64,000 nucleotides of DNA. Source: Heterodera schachtii (Eukaryota; Nematoda; Chromadorea; Rhabditida; Heteroderidae). The notes under the pieces were generated by a model. It saw nothing but the letters and a program-made list of their open reading frames with translations, had not been told where the DNA came from and did not search any database. Location of the stretch: assembly GCA_023374025.1 (NCBI GenBank), contig SIJG01000018.1, forward strand, positions 248,001 to 312,000, given 5' to 3'. Shown in pieces: positions 12,392 to 24,905 of the stretch. The first letter of the stretch is position 1. Every line of letters starts with the position of its first letter. The position numbers and the translations under genes were made by a program.

Positions 12392-12776
12392 CGGTAGGGG
12401 TCAACTGCGTCTGGCCAACTGCGTCTGAGACACCTTTGTGAAGCCATAACTTTTTTCAGTTTTGGCCAAATCAAACAATCTTGGTATCATTGTGAAGCTC
12501 TATATGTTTAGAAGATATTTGTAAGCATTTTCTAAGCGATTAAGCAACCCACAAAAAGCCAAAGCTTGAAAACTGCAAAAAAGTCCGAATTTTTGTATAT
12601 TTCTATTTTTAACTGTTTTAGTTCTGTACTAATCACTTCGAATTTTGGTTTGCTGATAGAGCTTATGAAGAGCTTCAGAATGATACCAAGATTGTTTGAT
12701 TTGGCCAACATATAAAAAAGTTATGGCTTCATAAAGGTGTCTCAGACGCAGTTGGCCAGACGCAGTTGGCCCGTTC
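12392..12776. mobile_element. Short inverted-repeat (MITE-like) element, family 1
   Basis: Non-coding 385-bp element. Its left arm (about 12400-12510) and right arm (about 12655-12772) are near-perfect reverse complements, sharing CAACTGCGTCTGGCCAACTG, GAGACACCTTT and CAAATCAAACAATCTTGGTA. The flanks carry a 10-bp direct repeat, CGTCCTCGTT, at 12382-12391 and 12777-12786, consistent with a target-site duplication. Within each arm the word CAACTGCGTCTGGC is itself tandem. No transposase frame is present, so it would need trans mobilisation. Confidence 0.8.
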
Positions 12777-12996
12777 CGTCCTCGTTGACCAACCGACTTT
12801 CTTATCATATCAATTTGTTATTGTCGGATGATTGTTTTTGTTTTCACAATACATAATGTTGTTTGATTAAATTTTAAATGCAGCCTTTATTCTAAAACTA
12901 TTTATACGTATATTCCTTTGTTTTAAAATCAAAACTTCGTCTATTCGTTTGATTGTGAGTTGGATTGGTTTTAATGCATATTTTCAAAAATGTTCA

Positions 12997-13006
12997 TTTT
13001 TAGCAG
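12997..13006 (+). promoter_or_regulatory. Putative trans-splice acceptor of glrx
   Basis: TTTTTAGCAG ends exactly at the start codon (13007). A pyrimidine-AG site abutting an ATG with no upstream coding exon is typical of spliced-leader addition in nematodes. Comparable sites precede pap (AG at 13791), the CoA-transferase (17185), nudt14 (21333), eIF2B epsilon (41148), msh-2 (43816), abcb10 (50399), arx-2 (54207), gid8 (62822, - strand) and Pellino (59253, - strand). Confidence 0.5.
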
Positions 13007-13555
13007 ATGCCTGCTTTCAAAGAATTCGTCAATGGGTTAATAAAGGTGTTTCTACAGGAAGAACAATTAAATCATTGCCATTTTTAGACTAAGCCGGTTG
13101 TGATATTCTCAAAGGAGCATTGTCCTTTTTGGTCTGTACTTTTAAAGATTTTTTATGTTTTGTTTTTGAATTGATGTTTGGGACCTTAATTAAGACATTT
13201 ATTATATGTACGTTAATTTTTTTTTTCTTAATGCATTGGTTTTAGTGTAAAGGCGAAGGATGCCATCAATTCGTTCAAACTGAAGCCGGGCGCACTTGAA
13301 ATTGTCGAGTTAAACCAGCGCAATGACTGTGACCAAATCCAAGACTTTCTCAAGGAGCTCACCGGTGCCCGGTCAGTTTCTTACCCTTTCCTTTCATTTT
13401 TGCCTCCTTTTTCTTCATTATTTTCTTCCTTTTTAAGCTCGGTTCCTCGCGTGTTCATCGGTGGAACTTTCTTTGGGGGCGGAGATGACACAGTCGCAGG
13501 ACTTAAAAATGGGACGCTTGAGAAGCAATTGAAGGCGGCAGATGCTTTGCAATGA
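13007..13555 (+). CDS. Glutaredoxin (dithiol, CPFC)
   Basis: Four exons: 13007-13045, 13088-13131, 13246-13371 and 13438-13555, all in phase; about 108 residues, the usual size of a single-domain glutaredoxin. The active site is created by a splice junction: HCPF ends exon 2 and the second Cys is split across the intron, giving CPFCVKAK. The glutathione-binding parts follow, with SVPRVFIGGTFFGGGDDT (the cis-Pro TVP-like motif reads SVP, then the GGxDD motif). It should reduce protein disulfides and protein-glutathione mixed disulfides using glutathione. No signal or targeting peptide is visible, so it is probably cytosolic. It is the first gene of a closely spaced + strand series; poly(A) polymerase starts 250 bp later. 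Confidence 0.93.
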
Positions 13556-13804
13556 AATTACAATAATAGAGAAATTTTAAAAGTCTAATTGTTTTAGTCA
13601 AGTCAAATGTTATATTTTTGCTTTCTTTTAAATTATTAAATGGCTCAATTCTTCATTTTTCATTGATAATGACTCATATTCGTTTTCTTCTTTTAATAGT
13701 ATTTTTAATTATTCGCTGATCATATTTTTATCAAATCTAAGATAGATGGTTGTTTATTTTATGTCCATCCAATCTGTTGCCATTCATTTAGGTTAACTCA
13801 AAAA

Positions 13805-16937
<3,133 letters not shown>

Positions 16938-17191
16938 TCAATTCTCAATCATTTGATGTCCTTTATTTTGTCCTTCCTTTGTATATTGTAACTTATTTAC
17001 GATGCATATTGTTGTTTGTACTTTACTCGTTTATGTGATTGAAAACAAACAAAACAAAATAAAAAATGGTAAAAGGCAAGGCGAACATGAAGAAAGTTTT
17101 GCGCAGATCGAATTCTGTTGGTCAACAGCCCATACATTTTATTTTGATTGTTCTACTCATTGTCAAAAAGCACTAATAATTCCAGTCCCTG

Positions 17192-19527
17192 ATGAGACCG
17201 TTTTTGGGGGTTCGTCGAATTATCTCTGTTTACCGCACAATTTCCGGTTTACGACCCTTCGATTGCGTTCAACGGACATTGACAGTTCCCATCGAAGGGA
17301 AAGCGCCGAAACGATCCACCGCCGAGGAAGCAGTTCGGGACATCGAATCAGGTTGGTTTTGCTGAAAAATATATTTTTGGTTAGGCATTTGTCGGAAGAT
17401 ATAACAAAACTATTATTTGCCTCCATTTCTGTGATTAAACCCTCAGATGAACACATTTACTTGCATCATGCCATGTCGTGTCCCACCGATTTACTGAGGG
17501 CTTTCGGCAAACACATCGAAAAGAACGATTTGAGAGGAATCCGTGCAAGCCATGCCTTAACTTGCGGCGAAGTGAGTGCCGCTAAAATCCAAAAACCAAT
17601 AAAATACACACAAATTTTGAAGGTCCCATGGACTGATGAGAAGCTCCATGGCCGAGTTCGGAGTACGTCCATTTTCATTTGTTCGAATTTTCGGAAATTG
17701 GTGAACCAGGGTTCGTATTTGGTGGGTGGAACGTTACCTAAACAAACCAACAGGAAAAGCCGACTATTTGCCCGTCTTTCTGTCCCAATCCGCGCGTCTT
17801 TACGATGAAAAAGTTCTTCGAGTTGATACTGTAATGCTTTTGTACTTTCCAATTAACAATAAGAGTCTTCCCTTAGGCACTTTTGAACGTTTCTCCGCCG
17901 GATAAGCATGGTTCTGTTACATTTTTTAAATTTTTGCTCATTTATGATGATGATGATGACAATTAACAGGTTACTGCTCACTTGGCGTTAGTGTCGACAT
18001 GTCCAGGTCACTCATTTGCCGCCCAATTCACTAAATTTGGCAAATGTTTCCCTTCAGTGCCGCCGCTCGAAACGCGAAAAGAATCATTGCTTCCATCAAC
18101 AAAACGCAGCCGCGCACCTTCGGAGACGCCGAAATTCACATTTCCCAAATTGACGCGCTTGTCGACGCGGAAACACCGATTTATGAGTTGCCAAAAGCGG
18201 TCTCGACCGAAGCGGAGAAGCAAATTGGCAAACTGATAGCGGAGAATTTGGTGGAGGACGGCGCAACCCTTCAGATGGGCATCGGATCAATCCCGAACAA
18301 CGTATTGGAACAATTGAAGGGGCACAAAGACTTGGGTAAAGAGCAGAAAGGGGAAACAAATGTAAAATGGAAGGACAACAAGCAAATCCAAGGCGTACAC
18401 AGTGAAATGGTAAGCGACGGAATTATGGAACTGCTCGACCGGAACGTGATCAACAACAGCAAGAAAAGCATGTTCCCGGGTCGAGTCGTTGTTTGTTTTG
18501 CGATGGGCTCTCACAAATTCTACGAGCTAATGGACAACAACCCATTGTTTTGTAAGTTGTGCCAAATTTAAAATAATAATTTGTGCTTTTCAGTGTTTGC
18601 GAGTGCCGGATTTACCAATAAAACGACAACGATAATGCAACAAAGCAAAATGACAGCCATCAATTCAGCTATCGAAGTCGATTTCACGGGCCAAGTGGCA
18701 TCCGACACAATTGGCACTTGTTTCTATTCAGGTAGAACCAAACGAAAGGACCAATACGTAAAATCGGGCGCAAGACAAAAGTCGCCGCAGTTCGGCGCCA
18801 GCTCAAGTTTTGGACTAACTTTTTTCTTTGCTGGCCAAATCCAACAATAGGTACAAAAGACTTGGACTGGGGCCGAAACGACACCCCAGCGAATTGGATT
18901 TTATTAATTAAGAATGAATTCTCTATAAATTTTTAACGGGGAAGTAAGGAATTAATTGGCATTCTATTTTTTTAATTTTACTTGGCGGGGAGAATTTCCA
19001 CAACCTGGTCTCATAGCTTGAAATTTTGGGTGTAAGTCAGTAAAAAAATTAGCGCTAATATTTTTCTTTTTGTTTCGGATAATTGTGTTTTTTCAATACT
19101 TTTAAGGATTTGGGGGCCAAGTGGACTTTATTAATGGCGCTGCTCTCTCAATTGATGGCCTTGGAAAGTCAATCATCGCTTTACCCTCACGGACGAAAAA
19201 CGGAGAGTCAAAAATTGTTAACACTGTGAAAAATGGGGCAGGAATTGTGACGACAAAAGCACATGTAAAGCAGAAAAAAGAAATCAAAAAGCTCAAAACC
19301 CAATTGCTTTTCCGTTGGCAGTGTCGTTACGTTGTGACCGAATACGGAATAGCAAACCTTTGGGGAAAACACATTCGCCAACGCGCTTTTGAGCTGATCA
19401 ACATCGCCCACCCAGAAGATAGGGAACAACTCGAGAAAGAGGTGAACACCGAATTACTCACTTTAATTGTTTGTTTTTTGTGGCTTTAGGCTTTTGTCCG
19501 TTTCAAATGTATGCCTTCGAAGGATTG
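17192..19527 (+). CDS. Acetyl-CoA hydrolase / acetate:succinate CoA-transferase
   Basis: Member of the acetyl-CoA hydrolase/transferase family; mitochondrial members move CoA from acetyl-CoA to succinate and release acetate. The N-terminus (MRPFLGVRRIISVYRTISGL) is Arg-rich, hydroxylated and acid-free, as in mitochondrial presequences. Then come TAEEAVRDIES, the segment HIYLHHAMSCPTDLLRAFG, ALLNVSPPDKHGYCSLGVSV, the GDAEIHISQIDALVDAE stretch, LQMGIGSIPNNVLE, the region with the likely catalytic Glu (NSAIEVDFTGQVASDTIG), FGGQVDFINGAALS and the C-terminal YVVTEYGIANLWGKHIRQRA. About ten exons; every join I checked holds phase, including 17352, 17702 and 18341. It starts 254 bp after the poly(A) polymerase stop, with a pyrimidine-AG site 6 bp before the ATG. 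Hydrolase versus transferase activity cannot be told from sequence. Confidence 0.92.
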
Positions 19528-19958
19528 ATTTCCATCAGTTATAATATTGTTTAATTAGTTATCAAATAATCTACGGGGCGTACATAAGTCGACAAATTAC
19601 TTTCTTTTTTTATATTTTCATTTTTTTCAAACCTTGCCCCAAGCACAAAAAGAATTCTTAAAATCTCTAATTTCGCTTTGTTGTAATTTATAGAATATTA
19701 GTGTAAAATATGTAAATAATATGTTTCATTGGAATACACATATCCTTTGTATTGTGTAGTCTGTATTCACTGGTGAATTTAAATTGAGATTTTTTGAATT
19801 TCTGGCTGATTTAATTTGAGTTTTGGCGTAATATATCCCTTTTCTTTTTGTTGCCATGCCGGCCGGTCATTTTCCCCTGGAATTGCTCAAAATGCTCGCT
19901 TTTTACTTGTTGTAAATTTTGCCATTTTCTCCTATTGCTGTGTTCCCCCGTCCTCCCA
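19528..19958. other. AT-rich spacer before the aquaporin gene
   Basis: About 430 bases, mostly AT-rich, probably the 3' UTR of the CoA-transferase plus upstream sequence of the aquaporin. A non-coding first exon or a short upstream coding exon of the aquaporin cannot be excluded. Nothing else is recognised. Confidence 0.5.
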
Positions 19959-21065
19959 ATGGTCGTCCCTCTCCAATCCGTTCTCCCCGCCATTATTTCC
20001 GTCGCCTATTATCTGTTTGTGTTCTTTTTTGCCGAAGTCAGTCGCAAGTTGGTCGACCTGAGTCTGAAGAAGTCTTCGCTCGTCCACCTGTTCCTCATCG
20101 AACTGATTGCCACTGCTCAGATGTGCACTTGCGTTTATGAGAATGGCACGTTTTGCCGTATTTCCCTCCCCCCATTCGTTTCGTTTTGTTAAGCCATTAT
20201 CATCAAACATTACGGTCCTTCCGGCTTCTTCCTCGTCGTCACTTTTCTCCAAATCGCCGGTGCCTTTTTCAACCGCGGCGCTTTCGTTTCTCCGCTCGCT
20301 CCCATTGAACTGTTTTTGCGCGGAAAAATGGAGTCGGCGTGAATGAATTGTCAAGCAATCCGATTTTTTCAGCACCGAAAAGTTTTTGGCAATTTTGCTG
20401 TCGCAAACTTTGGGCGGTTACTCGGCATTTCGACTGGCCAATTCCCTCTGGTACTACTCGCAGTCGTACTCGACGGATCACCACCAATTCTACGACAGTC
20501 TCCCGTGCGCTCTCTCTTACAAAGTACCCAATTCTATTATTATAATTTGTTTTTTGATTGTTTGACTTTCCCCCCAGGTGCCTTTCTATTGTGCCCTTCT
20601 GTTCGAGCTGTTCGGCTCCTTCCTCCTCCGTTTTCTCCTCCACCGTTTCCCCCTCTCTTCCCGGCATTTCTTTGCTCCTCCGACAATCGCCGCTTTCCTT
20701 TCCTTCGGTGCCTTTCCTTCTCTGTTTTCCCTCCCTTTTTATTCATTTTCCTTTTCAGCACTCACTTTCATCGGTGTTCCTGGCCTTAATCCCGTGGTCA
20801 CTTCCTCGAGGCTTCAAGGTTCAGTAAACAAAAAACGTTTCATTCAATTGTCGTCATTTTGCACATTTTGTCAGGTTGTCCCGGCTTGGACTTGCAATGG
20901 TTCATTGTGCGTTTCTTTTGCTTTTGACGTTTGATTTTGCATTTTCAGATGACTTATTGGTGTTGTCCGGTGGTCGGTTGGCTTTTGGCCTCAAAATTGG
21001 ACAAAACGCCGACAAAACAGAAGAAAAAAACGCCAAAAGAAAAGACGAAACTGAAGAAGAGTTGA
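19959..21065 (+). CDS. Unorthodox aquaporin (AQP11/12-like)
   Basis: Membrane channel of the MIP superfamily. Exons in phase start at 19959, 20194, about 20370, 20579, 20759 and 20876; the last begins at ATGACTTATTGG and ends with a Lys-rich tail (KQKKKTPKEK) at TGA 21063-21065. TM1 is VLPAIISVAYYLFVFFFAEV and TM2 includes FLIELIATAQMCTCVYEN, typical of the nematode AQP-9 to AQP-12 group. The loop B motif is degenerate (GAFVSPLAPIEL, SPL in place of NPA), and loop E reads GVPGLNPVVTSSRLQGCPGL (NPV). These are the deviations that define superaquaporins, which often sit in internal membranes. The first intron (20146-20193) has a GC donor forced by the frame. The start is the first ATG before TM1, so an upstream exon is possible. 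Confidence 0.85.
20146..20193 (+). other. GC-AG intron in the aquaporin gene
   Basis: Donor AATG|GCACG, acceptor TTGTTAAG|CC. The nearby GT donor would shift the downstream aquaporin frame, so the GC donor is the one that keeps it. Confidence 0.65.
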
Positions 21066-21336
21066 CCCAGCAATTTGCGCTTTTTTTCGTTTGTCCATTC
21101 TTTGCACTTCTCTCTTCAATTACATATCCTTCTCCTTTATTCTTCCTCCATTTTATTCCGAATTTGTTGTGCCATTCTTTTCCTCCGTTAGTCCTTCATC
21201 ACTTTCCAATTTTGTGCCTTTTCATTATTATTAAATTATTTAAAAAAAGAAGTTCCATTCATAAAATTGCTGCGCTTTTCAATTTTTACTTCCAATTTCC
21301 GTGTTTAAAATCCAAAAAATTATCATTTTAAAGGGA

Positions 21337-22222
21337 ATGGCCAAATCAACTGAGGAGGAAAGAATTGCAAATGTCCATTTTGACCTTGCAGTGGTCAATT
21401 CGGATTTTATTCGACCGATGCGAATGAACTTCCGCCGGAGGGGGCGCGACTTATACTGGTGCGAAAAACGGTTTTAACATTGTTTCTTATGCTTTTAGAT
21501 CATGCGTTTTTAGAGCGAAAATTTTTTAAATGAATGAAATGTTTGCCCATTTCTAGGGACATGGCGCTTGAGCACGACAATGTCGGTAAGCCGTTCGTCC
21601 CATTAGTGTTCCTTCCGTTCGCTTCTGTCTTCATTGCCTTTTGTCCCAATTAGCCGCACTCATTTTCCACACCGAAAGGAAGCAGTTGCTGTTCGTCAAG
21701 CAGTTCAGACCACGTAATTCAAATGCTAGATGCCCTCTTTTGCCCTTCCCCCTTATTATTTTAGCTGTTTTCGTTAACGTCGTCCGGTCACTGCCCGAAA
21801 ACAAAAACAAATCTCTCGCCGAAGTCCGCTGGGAGAATTATCCGATTGAAAATGGATGCACCGTCGAATTGTGCGCCGGACTTATGGACGAACCGGGCAA
21901 AACTCCGTTAGAGCATATGAAAAAGGAAATACTGGAGGAGTGCGGTTATCGAGTGGACGAGTCGAACATCCGCCCGATTCGGCGTTATGTGACGGGCATT
22001 TCGCTGTCGGGCGCAATTCAACATTTGTTTTACGTTGAGTTGGACGAGTCGATGTGGGAACCGAAGGCGGGCGGAGGGAATGAGCACGAGGGCGAATTCA
22101 TCCAAAATGTTTTCATGGACATCGGAGAAGCCGAAGAACTTTTGGAGAAGGAAAATTTGGTGGGAAAGTTTTTCAATAAAAATATTTATGAGCCAACAAA
22201 ACACATTTTATTATTTGAATGA
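21337..22222 (+). CDS. NUDT14-like Nudix hydrolase (nucleoside-diphosphate sugar)
   Basis: Nudix enzymes of the NUDT14 group cleave UDP-glucose and/or ADP-ribose in the cytosol. Exons start at 21337, about 21556, 21653 and 21763, in phase. N-terminal part NSDFIRPMRMNFRRRGRDLY followed by DMALEHDNVAALIFHTERK and LLFVKQFRPPVFVNVVRS aligns with NUDT14. The Nudix region reads AGLMDEPGKTPLEHMKKEIL then EECGY, with Lys in place of the usual Arg before EI and without the early Glu of the strict Nudix box, both shared with NUDT14. It continues with YVTGISLSGAIQHLFYVEL and ends near EPTKHILLFE. A pyrimidine-AG site lies 3 bp before the ATG. The gene closes the compact + strand series. Confidence 0.9.
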
Positions 22223-22526
22223 ATTAAGGGTTCACCGCCTTCGTTCCTTTTCGCCATCAGTTGGTGGGTGCTCAATGAGAAGGAACGTTTGCTCAGAAAT
22301 GCGAAATGATATTTATTTAAAAAACTGTTTTCAATAAACTCAAAAATTAAAAAGTAATTTTAAAGTTTGAAAGCCCTTAACTTTCTTTTCAAATCTTCAG
22401 AATTTTATATGAAAAAAACCGTGTAAAAAATAGGATTTCGGAAAAACAAACCAAAGTGATTAATCCGCTGGTGATGGTGAGTCATCCATCCGTTTTGTCT
22501 CTCTTTCTCTCTCTCTCTCCCCTTTC

Positions 22527-24100
22527 TCATCTCAACTGTTCACTCTCTTCCCATCTTTGCTCCTCCGTCCTCTTCCATTCCTCCGGCACATTGTCATAAT
22601 CGCCCCTCCCCTCCTCTCCCTTCGCTTTTCTCCTCCATTTTGTGCCCTTCGGTGCCTTTTCCTCTTGCGCTTCCATTGTTCTGTCCCCTGTCCAATTTGT
22701 TATTGTGAATCGTTTCACAATGTTCGTCCGCTGTTCCTCTTTTTGCTCTTCATCGACGGAGCATGAGACTGATTTGGCTGCTTCTTCGGCCGATGAGAAA
22801 AAGTCCTTCCGCTGAAAAGGTCCTTTTGAGTGCCATTTCACTTCACTTTCTTCCTCTGCATTTGATTTTGGCATTTTGAAATTGACCCGGGAACAGGTCG
22901 GGGGAGCTTTTCTGTGTCCACCTGCTGTTGTTCGTCTGCGCTGTCTTCCGTCTCTGTCTCTCCTCCGCCGCAACATTTGCTTCTCCTCCACCATCGAATC
23001 CCTTTTCCTCTCCCTCTTCTCCTCTCCAATTCTTTCCTTTTCCGTCTCTTTTCCCGGTTGATTTGCCTCTCTTCCTCCTCCCTCTCTTCCAACTTTTCCA
23101 ACTAAAAATTCTTTGAAATTATTGAAAATCCTTTGCCCCCGTTTTTACGTCCCCCCCCCCCCTCCCCCCACTCACTCAACTGTTTTTTGGGCGTACTCCT
23201 CCAGCAAACTCGCCCTTCTGAACACGTGCATCCGTCCGCCCGTCCCTCCGCTCGTCCGTGTCGTTTCCGTCGTTTCTGTATTTGTGCTGGCGTTCATCAG
23301 CGATGGCGGATGGCAAATGCGCGGACGACTCAGAGAATTGGGAAAATTCCGTGCATTCGCGAAAGAGTTGTGGCACGCCAAAACTGAGCCATTGCTAAAC
23401 GATGCCAATGGGACGGATGGGGGCGAGGGAAGCGGCGCCGGAGCGACGGACGGAGCGGCGGCACAGCGGAGGCCGAGGGCCGAATCGATCTGATCGCCGG
23501 TGCATTGCACGCAAAAATTAGCCTATTACATAAACAATACAGTTAATTGGATAGGCTTTTTATGTGATTTTGTTTTCAATTTTTTTCAAATTTTAATGCC
23601 GTAAAATTAGACGGGGCTGGCATTTTTGGGAAAAGCCGGGATTTACCGACCTTTTCAATTTGATCGGGAAAGGGTCTCAAGTGGGGGAGGATTTCCGATT
23701 CCCGATCAATCACTCTTTTGTCTAACCCTTCTTTAAATGTTTTTTTTTCCGACTTTTTTTCGATTCCGGCGGTCCAAAATGTTTTCTCTGTTCGCCACTG
23801 AAAAAGTGTGGCTCAAATTCCATTCGCTTATCCAATTGTGCACAGATTTTGAAGAAAGAAATTTTCGAACCTAAAAATATTATGGTTTTTTATGGCGCAT
23901 TTCCCTCCGTTCACTTCGTTTTGCTCCATTTGCGCATATTCTTGCGGTTGTCCGAAGCGCATTTGCCTCAAATGGACGCGCATTCCGAGGGCGACTTCAG
24001 GCGGCACCAAATCGGCGGCGCCGAACTCGGAGCGACTGCTTCGGAGCATCGCAGCAAAAAGAAATGAGTCGGGAAGCGAGAGGGGGTGGAGATTTGGCAA
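22527..24100. other. Unresolved locus with open frames on both strands
   Basis: I cannot decide the strand. On the - strand a charged frame stays open from about 23102 to 22529 (segments GKETEKERIGEEKRERKR, WHSKGPFQRKDFFSSAEEAA, VPEEWKRTEEQRWEESEQLR). It is preceded by a consensus donor GTGAGT (RC at about 23172-23177) and an acceptor ATTTTTAG, so a spliced gene running leftwards is plausible; its upstream exon would cover about 23178-23510. On the + strand the same stretch (about 23205-23493) encodes a hydrophobic segment (VRVVSVVSVFVLAFISDGG) then GRLRELGKFRAFAKELWHAK, preceded by a CTCCTCCAG acceptor. Around 23845-24067 both strands again have protein-like frames. No family recognised. Confidence 0.3.
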
Positions 24101-24905
24101 TGGGAAAAGCGCTGTCCCGGAGGGGGGGGGGAAGGGTTGGCGATCCGTCCCCCCCCCCCCCCCCCCCCGCCATTGATTATCCGCCGTCCCCCGTTATGGC
24201 CGACAGCTGTCCCCCCCCCCCCCCCCGCGATCAGTCCTCCTCCCCTCCCCCGCCCTCTCTCCCCCTCTCTCTCCCTCTCTCTCTCTTTGTCTTTCTCTCT
24301 CTCTTCGATCATTTCTCTCTTCCCTCCCCTCACTCTCTTTGCTGATCAAATATTACTCATTTTCCCTCTTCTCCCTTTTCTCTCATTTTCCCCATAAATT
24401 ATTAAATTTGCAACATTTATTTGTTTATTTATTCAATTGAATCGGTGAGTTTTCAGATACAAACAACAAAACAGAGAAAAGAACATTAAACTAAGAAAAG
24501 AAAAGAGGACAATCAACGCCACCGTAACACAGCAGCGAAGAGTTACAGTAACCGTACAATTCGACTAGAAAAAAGAACTGCGGGGAGAAATTGCCTAATT
24601 TGGGGGGGGGGGGCAGAAGAGGAGTCAACCAAAGAATAAGGCAAATGAGCAATCGCTGCTGATCAGAAGAAAGTCAGCAAATTGATCATTTGCATTTTGT
24701 GGGAAACAAAGGAAAGTGAGGCACTTTCATTTTGACAAAAAATGAGCATTTGAGGGGGGGGGGGGGGGAGAAAAAGCAAAGGGACGATCAAATGAAAAAG
24801 GTAAGCGAATGTGCCCTTGGGATAAAGCGATCGGCGGAGAGGGGTTGGCAGAGTGCCAACGACTTAAAACGGACGGACAGAGTGAGAGAGTGCCAATTGA
24901 GTGGT
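24101..24905. other. Low-complexity gap downstream of ncx
   Basis: Contains C-runs (about 24150-24170, 24210-24226), a CT-rich array at 24255-24350 and AT-rich sequence, then G-runs near 24601 and 24753. Part of it must be the 3' UTR of the Na+/Ca2+ exchanger. No gene seen. Confidence 0.5.

Larger units (their letters stand above)
10385..13006. other. Repeat-rich gap upstream of crm-1 and glrx
   Basis: About 2.6 kb separating the divergent crm-1 (-) and glutaredoxin (+) genes. It holds G-runs (about 10587, 11511, 11559), a (GA)n array at about 11120-11380, and a 385-bp inverted-repeat element at 12392-12776; the rest is AT-rich. I see no reading frame with convincing protein character. It presumably contains the promoters of both flanking genes. 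Confidence 0.6.
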
